Below, one piece after another: positions 48,601-56,851 of a stretch of DNA of 64,000 nucleotides (position 1 is its first letter; every line of letters starts with the position of its first letter). Source of the DNA: Limnoperna fortunei (lineage: Eukaryota > Mollusca > Bivalvia > Mytilida > Modiolidae); assembly GCA_944474755.1 (NCBI GenBank), contig OX104116.1, forward strand, positions 8,807,547 to 8,871,546, in the 5' to 3' direction. The notes under the pieces were generated by a model that saw nothing but the letters and a program-made list of their open reading frames with translations, was not told the origin of the DNA and searched no databases. The position numbers and the translations under genes are program-made.

Positions 48601-51600
48601 AATATTAAATTCAGCTACATATCTATTGTTATGAACTACTGTTTGCATAACATTTCTTACAATTAGGTCTGTTATATTAAACATCTTATAGTGGCTGTGA
48701 TGAAAAGGGGTTGGGGGGTGGTGGGGGGTCATTCAACAATTCTTGTGAATAACTAGGTCTTGGTTGTGGGGGTATTCACCTTCCAATTTACCATAGTTTT
48801 AACCTGTATAGCCCCGAAATAGAACGCCACAATAGGAGTAATGACTCATATGTTTTTCACTCATTACAGAAGTCTGACACTGCGGTAGGTAATAGTGTTA
48901 CCCCTTATTATACCTTTTTATTGCCTAATCCAAGTTGCTGTGTTTTGAAATGCATATTTTTTATGCCCATATATAGACTTTGTCACTAATTTCTATGTTT
49001 ATATCGTTAACATGGATACAATCTACTTTTTCCATATAATTATTTCTGTAATTATGTGTAAAGAAATTTTTTTAATATTGAAACCAATGGTCATGTTCAG
49101 TATATTAGCTTTTAAGTTATTCTTTACATTAGTAATGAAATTGTCTATTTTTCTGTACAGTTTTTACATTGAAAATGTTGATAACTGGTCATTATGACTG
49201 GTATTATAACTGGTCATTATTACTGGTATTATAACTGGTCATAACTGGTCATTGTGACTGGTATTATAACTGGTCAAAACTGGTCATTGTGACTGGTATT
49301 ATAACTGGTCAAAACTGGTCATTGTGACTGGTATTATAACTGGTCAAAACTGGTCATTGTGACTGGTATCATAACTGGTCATAACTGGTCATTGTGACTG
49401 GTATTATAACTGGTCATAACTGGTCATTGTGACTGGTATTATAACTGGTCAAAACTGGTCATTATTACTGGTATTATAACTGGTCATAACTGGTAATTGT
49501 GACTGGTATCATAACTGGTCAAAACTGGTCATTATTACTGGTATTATAACTGGTCATTATGACTGGTATTATAACTGGTCATAACTGGTCATTATGACTG
49601 GTATTATAACTGTCATAACTGGTCATTGTGACTGGTATCATAACTGGTCAAAACTGGTCATTATTACTGGTATTATAACTGGTCATTATGACTGGTATTA
49701 TAACTGGTTAATCATAGACATAGTAATCAAGACAAGCATTATTGTGCAGTAAATGGCAAAAAAATGTTCCTGTAACAGCTTTGAATTAACTTGTATGCAT
49801 TGTGCATCCTGTATTCAGAAAATGCAGATTATCTAAAGCTATTTATAAATTCAAAGATTTTTTGGATTTGTTCACTTTGATAAATGTTTGCTTTTTAAAA
49901 TGCTTTGCTTATTTAAATTTAATATTACAGAAATTTTGTTTCAAAAAGATATTCCAATAGATGTGTCTTTTTAATTACATTACATTAAGGCAGAAAGCTT
50001 AAAATGTTCTTTGCTTCAGCTTATAGTTGTGTGATTTTATTTCATTAGTTATAAAATGCACCATTTTTCAAAAGGTATGAAAATGTTCATGCCTTTTTTA
50101 AAGTTTTGTGTTAATCAATAAAAAAAAGTACAATAAAAGATTTACCCCAGCTTATATAATTTCAGACAAAAGGAAGAAACTGGCTGACATTCTTTGATTA
50201 TGTTGTGGTCGATGCACAGAAACCAATGTTCTTCAAAGATGGAACCATTCTACGTAAAGTTGATAGGGTTGGTTTTTATGAAACAGTGTGTTTCTTATTT
50301 AAATATATAAGATCCTGCTGTGTTGTTAGTGATCATTGTTTATAAATGTAGTAGTTTATTGCATATTTCTCACCTTTCAAAAGACCAATTTTCTATTGGA
50401 TGTTGTTAGTCTGTACTTTTGATTTTGAATTGTTTGTTCAGGGTCGGGTGGTAAGATCCGTAACTTTGGGAAAAGGATTTACATGTAAGCATGGGACTAG
50501 TCTGGATTTTGTACGAGCGATAGAAATCGGAAACTTCTTGCACATGTTAAAACTAAATAACAATAAGCACATCTGGTCACTTCTGTATTGTCTTTTAGTC
50601 TCAAGTCTGTTTTCATGATGGTTTATACATGTAAGTCAGGGTTTCCACACGACCACAAAAACACGACCATAAAAACAGGAAAAGACCAGGAATTTTGTTT
50701 CCTTTTCCAGGTTGGGAAAAGTCCACAATTTCATGAGAATCGTGAAAATCTGAAAAAAGGGTATATTTAACATTGAGAAATAGTCAGCATTGAACATTTA
50801 CCATACCTATTTATATTACAAAGTTCAGCAGTCTTATTGTAACTTTGATAGGGACTAGACAATTTTCAACTAAGGTTTAAATCAGGATACATCTATTTTG
50901 TGATATCACTCAAGTATTCCGAAATAATTTCATTCCAAACAAACGAATATGAAACATGTTATAGAATATAAGCTCCTGAGGGATCGTAAACATTTCTTGT
51001 AATATTATTCAGTGGTGTAGCTAGAGACTAAATGATGTGGAAGCCTTTCTCAGGTATGGGGCCACTTAAGATATGAGGTCCAGGTTTGGGTCTAATCCAA
51101 CCAGAAAATCCAGACTTATCATTTTCAAAATGTAGTGAAACATTCCTTGATCTCACTGGTTTTTTTTGTTTTGTTTTTTTTGGCAAACAAATAATTGTTT
51201 GACCATGCAACTGTCAGTTAACTTTGTTAAATGGTGTTAAATTTTGTTTACAAACCAGGTGATACAGTATTATCAATGTTCCTCAATATCCAAGAACCAA
51301 TCAAATTTAGTGACACATGTCCTTGGTCAACCTTTATGTAATTTGTAATTTTCTGATGCTGACTAGGAAACTTTTGTTTTCAGGCAACTGGGACATTGAG
51401 TCTAGGACACCATGTTGGTCCACTAGAAAAAGGTTGTGTGTATTCAGGAGGTAAGTCAATAAGGAATTATATCTGTAACTGTGCTATAAAAGACATGTAT
51501 ACCAAATGTAGGGCATGTCGGAGTAAAAATGGATATTTACATAAAGTATAATAAAATGACTGTTAAAATCTAATAAAAATTCAATTTTTCATTTGCTGTC

Positions 51601-54600
51601 CCTTTTTAGCTCACCTGACCCAAGGGGTTAGTGTGAGCAATTCTCATGACTTTGCATCCGTCGTTGTTATCGTCATCGTCGTCAGCTGAAATTTGACAGG
51701 AATGTTTATTGGGTGGTTCTTAACAAAGTTTGAAGTTTTTGGTGCTGATTAAATATTAAACATGGCTGCTAGGGCCATTTATGAATTCTGATTGGCTGAA
51801 TTTCAAAAATCTTCTAATCATAAACTGGTTGGCAGATTGATTTGAAATATTGCAGAAATGGTCCATTACAAAGTTTGAGTTTTTTTTTTGCCTATCCAAA
51901 ATCCAAGATGGCTACATCGATGGACTTAACATTGGACCCTATGGGAAAAACATACAAACAACTTCTTTTTAGAAACTGTCACACAATGAAACCAAATTAT
52001 GAAGAAATGAAGGTTTGATAGTTATCTTATTATTTTGAGTTTACAAATTCAATATGGCTTCCACTGCCACTAATGCGTTCTTATTGGTTGAAATTTAAAA
52101 AATCTTCTTCTTACAAACTGCTTGGCAGATTGATTTGAAATATTGCAGCAATGTGCCTTAGAAAGTCCTTTGCAAAGTTTGAGTTTTGAGCTAATCCAAA
52201 ATCCAAGATTACCACTACCTTGGAACACAGCTTAACATAGGACCCTATGGGAGAACCATAAAAACAGCTTCTTCTCTGAAACTGTTCCACAGAGTTATAT
52301 TAAATAATGAAGAAGTGAACCTTGGACAGTATTCTTAGTAGAGTTTTTCGAGTCAATAGGAAATTTAGGCTGCCAGAGCTGCAAATGCATTCTGATTGGC
52401 TGAAATTTCTAAATTTGTTTTCTCACAAACTGCTTAGCATAAGGAATTTTGAAATTTGTAGAAATGTACCTCAGATGGTACTCAACTAATTTTGAGCTTT
52501 TTGTTTCAATTTAAAATACATGATTGCTTCCACCATGAAACATCACTTTACATAGGAACCTATGAGAAAAACATAAAATAACTTCTTCTCAGAAACTGTC
52601 CTACAAATTGCCGCATTAATACAGCACAAGTATTAAAAATAATTAAACAGATTTTTTTTATATATATCAGTTTTCTCATCTCAATGTTCACAATCACAAT
52701 GACCTATTCTCAATGTTATCTTGTCTGGGGGCAGCTTTTTGACTGAAAAATGTGCTTCTCCTCCTAAACCCCTGGACAGATTTTGATGAAACTTTACATG
52801 AAGGAAGTACATCATATGTAGATGTGCATGAAGAATTTTCGCTGCTGTCGGATATTATTCAGGGGAGATAAATGGACTTGAAGCGAAGCGGGGGGTATCC
52901 CTTTGTGAGCTTGCTCACAGTCCACACTTGTTTATTTTTGATAGAGCATTTTTCTGTAGTAAAGTTTGACCTAAATTACAATGGAAGTTTATGTTTGGGA
53001 GAGTTGTCTATTTGAAATCCTTCTAGTAATGTTGTCTGCAGATAAGGCAGGAAAAGTCTGCTGTTTGTCTGAATACCATTGATCGTTACGAAAACGGACC
53101 ATCTTTTTGAAAACGCTAGGTCCCTTTAGAAACTCAAATGGCTGACTTTCTATGTTAAATTCCAGTAGCAAAATGTCAAGGACAATTTCGGAAATGTCAA
53201 CAACAAAGGCATAATATAAAATATGGACATGTAATTGTGTAAAATATTTTAAAATTGGATTATAGTACTATAAAGGTACTGTATGGAATAATAAAAAACG
53301 CTAGGCGCAAGGGGTTGTAACTTTTAGTATAGTTTTAAAACCTTACGGAACATTAACCAACAATTATTCTCTCATGTATATAAAACGTATTCTGTAAACA
53401 GGTTCCGTTGAAGTCATATCAGAATTAATAGGAGCCAAGGGAAAGGATGTTCTGTATGTGGGAGACCATATATTCGGTGATATACTACGATCCAAGAAAG
53501 AGCATGGCTGGAGAACTTTCCTGGTTGTCCCTGAAATGTCCCAAGAACTCAAAGTATGGACAGAACAAAAAAGTCTGTTTGACAAAATAGAATTATTAGA
53601 GTGTGAAATGGCAGACTCGTACAGGTATTTATATATCCCAAAGCATCTTGTCCATCATCTCTATAATTGTTATAACTCAAGACATTTGTCCATAATTGGT
53701 ATACTGAAAATTTTGTATGTTCCCTTTATGTAAATTATATAAACAATTATCTTTCTTTAGCTTATTTTAATTCAGTATTGATAATTTGCTAAGTGGAGTT
53801 AACTGCTCATTTTTTATTCACCATTACATAGATGTGAATGTTTTGAGTCATACTTACAACCCTATACTGAATGAGGAAAAATTCATGTTACAAAAAAGCT
53901 TAACTGTTAAATAAAATTAACAACAAAATCAGCAGCTAATTGCAAAGTTTGTTTTAATATTTTAGGAATCTTGACAGCAGCACAAGAGAGATACCAGACA
54001 TATCAAAACAGAAAAGGTTGATGATGGTAAATATATTTTTAAAATATTGTCACATATCTTCTCCTGTGTGAATATTATTTAGCACCACTTTCTGTAATTT
54101 TTCATATATATTATGAAGTCTAATATTTTATTGGGTAATGAAGCCAGAGTACCTGGAGGAAACCACTGACATTTGGTATATTTTTGGCCAGATTTCACGG
54201 AGTCCGGAGTGAAAATCCGGGTTATAAAATGGTGAATGTTGGGTGTGCGGGCAGGGAAAAAATTTTCGTAACAGTTTTCTCAGCAACTACTAATCACAGC
54301 CTCTTGATATTTGGTATCTAGCATCAGCATGGGGTCCCATACCGGGGGATTTTATTTCAGGTCTGTCGCTCACCTACTTCATGTTAACAGGCTTAGTTAA
54401 TTTTTAACATTTATGTTCAATGGTAGAAAATTTTAGTAACAGTTTTCTCAGCAACAACTAATCACATTCTCTTGAAATTTGGTATGCAACATCAGCATGG
54501 GCTCCCATAACATGGGATTCTATTTCATGACTGTCGCTCACCTACTTCCTGTTTAACGAAATCCAGCCATTTTTGTCTTTGATTGATTTTCTTGTATTTA

Positions 54601-56851
54601 TAGTTCTAAATGAAATCTTAAATTTATTAGAAGTTATATTCAGCATTGGTTGTCTTGTTTTTGAAGATTAACTTCTCTGTTTATGTATATTATGATTTCT
54701 TTGTAGGAAACAGTTCATAAGTTAGACCTGTCCTATGGAATGCTGGGTAGTCTCTTTAGAAGTGGTATGTACATCTATCTCAGTGATTTTTATATATCAG
54801 ATGATACTTATTGTATCAGAGCGTCTGTGTATGTTTTAATTAGACACCCAGAGTGTGATATTTCAGATATCAGACAATGTCTGATCTTATTAAAAAACAA
54901 ACTGTTGCCATAGTGTATTATTCCATGGTCACATGCATCCCCAAATCTAATGTGATGTAAATCTTGAGCTTCCAAGTATGATATTTACATGTTGGATATG
55001 TCTTCTCTGATTTTGATGGGATAAAGATCTTTAAAAAATAACATTTCCTGTATTTTCAGCTGATTTTTATTCCAACCATTCCTTTGAATGTGCTAGATTA
55101 ATGTCTAACTAACTAATCCTCTTCATCTTCACAACCAGTTGACTCCACTTCACACTGTCCCTTGCTGTTCATTAATGTCTACCTCCAGTTTTCTGTGTTA
55201 ATGTTTAGGGAGTTCTGTCCCTTTGTACTGAAACACAATGAAGAACTGTCCTGAATAACCAATGTTATTTATTCTTTAGAAAGTTTTATTATTACAGCAA
55301 ATTATAAAATAGTTTTTTATGTCAATCAACAATGGAGTTTAAACCACACAACAATTATATCAGGTGTCCTATAAACAAGTTGTCATTTAGATAAAAAAAA
55401 AGAAATTTTACCAAATGATCAATTAGCTTTCTTAACTTAATATAGAATCAGGTTTGTAGTTCATGTAATTTAAACATATTTTATTATTCTAAAAAAAGCA
55501 AGAAAATGGATCAGACACCACTTTTAGAACTTAGAATTGTCTTCTCTGAAAAACGTTCATGTAGCATAGCATTGTCATAAAGAAAGAAATGGTTGACCTT
55601 ATATTTTTACTTATTTATGTCTGTTTGTTGGTTATTCTAGTGTAAAATTAAAGTGTACTATTTAATCTTGAACAAATTTATGTATTGTTAGTTGAACTTC
55701 AAACATATGCCCCGAGTTACAAATGTTCTGCATATTTTGAAATAAACACATTTCAAAGAAAAACATTTAATTCAAAATACAAACAAAACCTGCCAGTAAA
55801 AATGGTTTTTTAACAGGTGACCTTTGTATGCATGAAAATACTTACACTATATAACAGTATTATAAACAGTAATCTTTCTCACCTGTGGTCACGCACACTT
55901 ACAACAGGTTTTAATGTATTCAAATAATCACTATAATTAGAAAAACATGCCCTTTTTTCAGGCTCTAGACAGACCTTCTTTTCAGCCCAGGTTCAGCGGT
56001 ATGCAGATTTGTACAGTGCTAACCTACTGAGTCTACTTCACTATCCATTTACTTATATGTTCAGGGCACCTGCTATGCTGGTAAATCAATTTGTCAATTG
56101 TTCCATGGTTTTATTAAGAAATTGAAAAGTATCCAACAAAATTGTCAGATAATGAGTGTTTAACACAATGCCTTTGTGGATACCAAAGTATGTTTGGTAT
56201 AATTGTATGATTTTCCAAGTTAGAGGAAAACAGTCTTCTGTTGTTCTATCATAAATTAAAATAAAAACAGTGTCGTACTCATCATCCAGAGAATCATGTA
56301 TTTTTTTAGTTTTCATCAGCTTAAGCAAAACCTCAAAAAAGTATTTTTAAAAATTGTATTTTCCTTTTTAAACTGTTAATTTTATCTTTAAAACACAAAA
56401 TCTACTGGAATTGTGTTTGCTTTGTTAAGAAAATATGAAACTTGCAAAAAAATTAAATTTGTTTTGAGAAGTAAGTTATAAAAACATAATATGAGGAAAA
56501 AAGTTTGCTGAAATTTAGGGACAATAAGTTAGGGCTAATACACAGTTAATGGACTCGGCGAAAACAACACATATGTTTGAAACAACAGTTTACAAATATT
56601 TATTTCAGATGCCTCATGAATCTACAGTTGAACATGACATGCATTTCAAACTTGAGGAAGGGGACACCAGTATTGGTTTAAGAGAGAGACCAAAAGACTT
56701 CGATCTGGAAACACCTCCTAAATTAGCAAAACAGATGAATGTACCCCACCTACATGCCAACATACCACAGAAAGTGACACATTATCATGATGAAGATGAT
56801 TACTCTGATGAGGACTCCTCTGGCAGTGCTTTTAGTGAAAAATCGGTTTAA
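18530..56851 (+). CDS. NT5C2: Cytosolic purine 5'-nucleotidase (cN-II), complete, 18 coding exons
   Basis: Cytosolic HAD-superfamily nucleotidase that dephosphorylates IMP/GMP (and dIMP/dGMP) and can transfer the phosphate to inosine or guanosine; it sets purine nucleotide pools. The exons join, with every phase checked, into 567 residues (human is 561). Motif I is [10 protein letters not shown], nucleophile D56 and acid/base D58. Motif II is IITNSDYKY with T253. Motif III is DAQKP with K296. Motif IV is GDHIFGDI with D355 and D360. These are the human D52/D54/T249/K292/D351/D356 shifted by +4. The C-terminus is acidic ([12 protein letters not shown]), like the acidic tail of cN-II. The ATG at 18530 directly follows an acceptor (ttaccag), so at least one upstream non-coding exon is expected; I could not place it. 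Introns are large and repeat-filled. All key residues are intact, so it looks functional. Confidence 0.97.
18727..18873. repeat. Foldback hairpin in NT5C2 intron 1
   Basis: agacttgccacaagtctctt ... and its inverse aaaggggcttgtcgcaagtct; inner pairing gagagatacat/atgtatctctc. Arms ~55 bp. Confidence 0.85.
18874..20090. other. NT5C2 intron 1, mostly unremarkable, with a SINE tail
   Basis: AT-rich intron. A SINE-derived fragment at 19725-19850 (ccagttttcctatcaaag... gctgaaagtggcattaaa) is the only feature recognised. Confidence 0.5.
20258..20933 (+). mobile_element. Pearl/Helitron-like non-autonomous element, forward copy
   Basis: Starts with hairpin tatacccccgctcaacagag tcgggggtata; core of ~160-bp repeats (aagtttacatccgatttgaa, tgggatattgttatatatca); ends cgatcgctagattgacttt gtctag then T-run. 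The CTAG end with nearby palindrome fits Helitron/Helentron-type ends. No ORF. Confidence 0.65.
20951..21824 (+). mobile_element. tRNA-derived SINE split by an inserted element
   Basis: Head: A-box tggcagagtggttaagg and B-box gcgggttcaattccc, then gggtgtactagactac. Tail resumes at ~21747 (aactggatgccatgatatag ctgaaaaattgctgaaagtggcattaaa). Flanked by a perfect 9-bp target duplication agtgttatc (20942-20950 and 21825-21833). The best-preserved Pol III promoter boxes in the window. Confidence 0.85.
21142..21745 (-). mobile_element. Pearl/Helitron-like element, reverse copy inside the SINE
   Basis: Reverse complement of the 20258-20933 family: starts ctagacaaagtcgatctagcg, ends tatacccccgactctgtcga gtgggggtata. 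Inserted between SINE body and tail, so it is younger than the SINE. Confidence 0.75.
22437..23548. repeat. ~533-bp tandem duplication just upstream of NT5C2 exon 2
   Basis: Copy 1 (22437-22969) and copy 2 (22970-23548) share long identical runs (e.g. aaaattgatcaatgttaact, gctctggaagcatccctatc). Copy 2 has an extra ~48-bp internal duplication (gttgttccatacatggta). Confidence 0.9.
23612..23685 (+). CDS. NT5C2: NT5C2 exon 2, HAD motif I, residues 38-63
   Basis: Acceptor tttttttttcag, donor gtatta. Encodes [20 protein letters not shown] then YTLA. It contains the catalytic DxD nucleophile pair D56 and D58. Confidence 0.97.
24299..25330. mobile_element. Probable ~1-kb TIR element in NT5C2 intron 2
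   Basis: Left end aagttaaacttctctaaacc agccacc and right end reversed acagtgagatttctctgaat tggacc are similar; internal gtggcctgttttg/ggtggctggtt words repeat near the ends as in Tigger-type MITEs. Ends are diverged. Confidence 0.4.
26044..26161 (+). CDS. NT5C2: NT5C2 exon 3, residues 63-102
   Basis: Acceptor ctgttttag, donor gtactt. Encodes [20 protein letters not shown] through DPAFPC, directly after motif I, as in vertebrate cN-II (YKSPEYESLGFE). Confidence 0.97.
26336..26431 (+). CDS. NT5C2: NT5C2 exon 4, residues 102-134
   Basis: Acceptor tttttgtag, donor gtatgt. Encodes [20 protein letters not shown] then [11 protein letters not shown]. This is cap-domain sequence of the family. Confidence 0.97.
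26503..27290. mobile_element. Probable diverged TIR element in NT5C2 intron 4
   Basis: Left cgcatttaggtattgtccgc and right reversed cgtatttagggtcgtattat ccgcgg are alike. Interior holds aaaatggcgactgcc at 27153. Confidence 0.35.
27310..28757. repeat. 56-bp minisatellite in NT5C2 intron 4, ~26 copies
   Basis: Unit tctggtgacacatttatgta acctttctgtactagatcatac atgtagcccttaac, with short ~43-bp variants lacking the gcccttaac part. Each unit carries a pyrimidine run followed by tag (cctttctgtactag). Confidence 0.95.
29344..29462. repeat. Foldback hairpin in intron 4
   Basis: ttaggtaattatcaatgttt... and cattgataatttcctaa pair; inner actcactcacaaac pairs with gtttgtgagtaagt. Shares its core with the hairpin at 58488-58626. 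Confidence 0.75.
29554..29765. repeat. 41-bp minisatellite, ~5 copies
   Basis: Unit tctccctagcccataaatag ccacatcaatataagtgccac, five copies with small changes, ending ~210 bp before exon 5. Confidence 0.9.
29979..30067 (+). CDS. NT5C2: NT5C2 exon 5, residues 134-164
   Basis: Acceptor tttctttacag, donor gtaatt. Encodes [20 protein letters not shown] then VLNTLFNIP; the family LNTLFN(L/I)PE motif is intact across the junction. Confidence 0.97.
30593..30650 (+). CDS. NT5C2: NT5C2 exon 6, residues 164-183
   Basis: Acceptor tttttttttcag, donor gtgagt. Encodes [18 protein letters not shown] with split codons on both sides. Matches the ETYLLACLVDFF region of human cN-II. Confidence 0.96.
32217..32312. 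repeat. Foldback hairpin, ~22-bp near-perfect arms
   Basis: ggttagattattggatatag and ctatatccaataatctaacc are perfect inverses separated by ~50 bp. Confidence 0.85.
33399..33539. repeat. Perfect long palindrome, 64-bp arms
   Basis: Left arm 33399-33462 and right arm 33476-33539 are exact reverse complements as far as I can check, e.g. aaaatagtggccagggttga against tcaaccctggccactatttt. Spacer tccccttcgggtc can itself pair (ccc-ttc-ggg). Confidence 0.95.
34275..34395. repeat. 51-bp tandem repeat, ~2.5 copies
   Basis: cacgacatgtgatccaacca aacaaactcgagtacaagcatta repeated, last copy partial. Confidence 0.85.
35280..35418. repeat. 54-bp tandem repeat, 2.5 copies
   Basis: gtagactattgactaggtac cagtctgtgttgtttatat repeated three times, last one short. 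Confidence 0.85.
35830..35923 (+). CDS. NT5C2: NT5C2 exon 7, residues 183-214
   Basis: Acceptor atattccag, donor gtatgt. Encodes [20 protein letters not shown] then [11 protein letters not shown]. Matches the [22 protein letters not shown] block of the human enzyme. Confidence 0.97.
36402..36481 (+). CDS. NT5C2: NT5C2 exon 8, residues 215-241
   Basis: Acceptor caatttacag, donor gtatgt. Encodes [20 protein letters not shown] then LPLFLE. A decayed copy of the exon end (gtatgtccacatagatc...ccccaaagataaatcact) sits in the intron just downstream, suggesting a small local duplication. Confidence 0.96.
37013..37073 (+). CDS. NT5C2: NT5C2 exon 9, HAD motif II, residues 241-261
   Basis: Acceptor atattttttag, donor gtaagtg at 37074. 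Encodes [21 protein letters not shown]253 is the motif II residue. Splicing from 37074 to exon 10 gives [19 protein letters not shown], the same length as human (TNSDYKYTDKIMTYLFDFP). The first donor is therefore taken as the authentic one, although about 49 copies of it follow in the intron. Confidence 0.96.
37074..37784 (+). repeat. Splice-donor minisatellite, left part (22 donor-like sites)
   Basis: The 33-bp unit equals the last 24 bases of NT5C2 exon 9 (aacagtgattacaagtatag caat) plus the first 9 bases of intron 9 (gtaagtgtt). Donor positions: 37074 (native), 37107, 37140, 37177, 37210 (gtaatt), 37242, 37275, 37312, 37345, 37378 (ataagt), 37415 (gttagt), 37448, 37481, 37514, 37547, 37580, 37613, 37646, 37679, 37712, 37745, 37778. 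A few units are 37 bp with aaca/acca inserted. Units code for [11 protein letters not shown] or, where aagtatagc became aagtaaagc, end in a stop. Confidence 0.97.
38268..38346. repeat. Hairpin inside the 2.7-kb transposon
   Basis: atcggcattcaaccgaacct tc... pairs with ...gaaagttccattgaatgccgat; inner accgaccctt/aaaggtcggt. Confidence 0.75.
38674..39491. mobile_element. ~0.8-kb TIR element nested in the 2.7-kb transposon
   Basis: taaagacatatcctactatt and aatagtaggatatgtcctta are inverse with one mismatch. Contains aaaaatggcgggaacg at 39165 and a TGACGTCA word near 39357. Small ORFs here show no recognised domain. Confidence 0.65.
40504..41460 (+). repeat. Splice-donor minisatellite, right part (28 donor-like sites)
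   Basis: Same unit as 37074-37784. gtaagtg sites at 40535, 40568, 40605, 40638, 40671, 40704, 40741, 40774, 40811, 40844, 40877, 40910, 40947, 40980, 41013, 41046, 41079, 41116, 41149, 41182, 41219, 41252, 41285, 41318, 41351, 41384, 41421, 41454. A higher-order pattern of four units (with aacaaacaagg) is visible at 40568-40947. Confidence 0.97.
41787..41819 (+). CDS. NT5C2: NT5C2 exon 10 (33 nt), residues 262-272
   Basis: Acceptor tattttgcag, donor gtaaga. Encodes [11 protein letters not shown] in phase 0 at both ends, so skipping would keep the reading frame. Confidence 0.95.
42234..47850 (+). repeat. 48-bp satellite from a SINE/tRNA A-box segment, ~117 copies
   Basis: Unit ccctcagtgtcctagtggtt aaggtagtcatctaacattg atccctgg, period exactly 48 (e.g. 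tggccctcag at 42281 and 42329). The segment gtgtcctagtggttaaggtag corresponds to the A-box region of the window's SINEs (tggcagagtggttaagg). Two main variants (tgtcc/tgtac; ccctc/cccac) alternate irregularly. Very low divergence indicates recent expansion. Lies in NT5C2 intron 10. Confidence 0.97.
47851..48330 (+). repeat. ~37-bp satellite from the SINE post-B-box segment, ~11 copies, with SINE tail
   Basis: After one diverged B-box-like stretch (ctaagattgtttgagtctga) the unit gactttgggcagggtgtgct tgattccaacttagtct repeats about 11 times to ~48275. This matches the gggtgtactcgattccaatcttaa body of the SINEs. Then agttttcctatcaaa, a SINE body word, follows. Confidence 0.85.
48870..48884 (+). 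CDS. NT5C2: NT5C2 exon 11, putative 15-nt microexon (KSDTA)
   Basis: AAGTCTGACACTGCG lies between acceptor cactcattacag and donor gtaggt, phase 0 on both sides. Including it gives exactly ten residues between the FPE of exon 10 and the first Trp of exon 12, the same spacing as between FPH and W in human cN-II. It may be optional, since skipping keeps frame and only shortens a loop. Confidence 0.65.
49185..49710. repeat. 35-bp minisatellite of ataactggtc words
   Basis: Units attgtgactggtattataac tggtcataactggtc, built from an ~11-bp core (ataactggtca), about 15 units with slips. In NT5C2 intron 11. Confidence 0.95.
50166..50267 (+). CDS. NT5C2: NT5C2 exon 12, HAD motif III, residues 278-311
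   Basis: Acceptor taatttcag. Encodes [20 protein letters not shown] then [14 protein letters not shown], with catalytic K296. Phase 0 forces the donor to be AGG|gttggt, a weak 5' splice site with T at +3. Confidence 0.95.
51384..51450 (+). CDS. NT5C2: NT5C2 exon 13, residues 312-334
   Basis: Acceptor ttgttttcag, donor gtaagt. Encodes [20 protein letters not shown] then SG plus a split Gly. Matches the TGxLxxGxxxGPLxxGxVYSGG segment of the family. Confidence 0.96.
51608..52930 (-). mobile_element. Bivalve-type repeat, includes family A end
   Basis: Starts ttagctcacctgacccaagg ggtta with a (cgt/cat)n stretch, contains two to three ~330-bp internal repeats (aaatccaagatggc, cataggaccctatggg, aacttcttct...aaactgt) and ends with a reverse copy of family A (cttcatgcacatc type, 52790-52930). 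Confidence 0.65.
52960..53185. mobile_element. MITE-related copy next to exon 14
   Basis: Similar along ~200 bp to 1640-1847: gtctgcag, gaataccattg, cgttacgaaaa, ccctttagaaactcaaatgg ctga. Ends are decayed. Confidence 0.6.
53402..53624 (+). CDS. NT5C2: NT5C2 exon 14, HAD motif IV, residues 334-408
   Basis: Acceptor tctgtaaacag, donor gtattt. The largest internal exon (223 bp). Contains [20 protein letters not shown] with metal-binding D355 and D360, then [19 protein letters not shown]. Confidence 0.98.
53966..54026 (+). CDS. NT5C2: NT5C2 exon 15, residues 408-428
   Basis: Acceptor atattttag, donor gtaaat. Encodes [20 protein letters not shown], aligned with HLDSSSNERPDISSIQRR of human. Confidence 0.95.
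54230..54565. repeat. Two-copy ~165-bp repeat in intron 15
   Basis: taacagttttctcagcaact and gcatcagcatgggg...tgtcgctcacctacttc occur twice (54270-54385 and 54430-54550). Confidence 0.75.
54707..54764 (+). CDS. NT5C2: NT5C2 exon 16, residues 429-448
   Basis: Acceptor tttctttgtag, donor gtatgt. Encodes [19 protein letters not shown] plus a split Gly; YGMxGSLFRSGSRQT is a family signature that continues in the next exon. Confidence 0.96.
54765..55961. other. NT5C2 intron 16, no repeat or exon identified
   Basis: AT-rich. Only a short acacccagagtgtgatatt word (54845) shared with 41868 stands out. Confidence 0.6.
55962..56080 (+). CDS. NT5C2: NT5C2 exon 17, residues 448-487
   Basis: Acceptor cccttttttcag, donor gtaaat. 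Encodes [20 protein letters not shown] then [19 protein letters not shown]. The RYADLY segment includes the Arg/Tyr pair that belongs to the allosteric effector site in human cN-II (family knowledge). Confidence 0.97.
56609..56851 (+). CDS. NT5C2: NT5C2 exon 18 (last coding) with acidic tail, residues 488-567
   Basis: Acceptor tttatttcag, then [11 protein letters not shown] as in vertebrates, stop TAA at 56849-56851. The tail is rich in Asp/Glu/Ser ([12 protein letters not shown]). An in-frame ATG at 56549 gives a longer ORF but lies in the intron and should be ignored. Confidence 0.96.
   Translation: MPHESTVEHDMHFKLEEGDTSIGLRERPKDFDLETPPKLAKQMNVPHLHANIPQKVTHYHDEDDYSDEDSSGSAFSEKSV

Noticed and set aside
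50400..50770. ORFs in NT5C2 intron 12
   Set aside because: No family match; the frame alignment of exons 12 and 13 leaves no room for an extra exon here.
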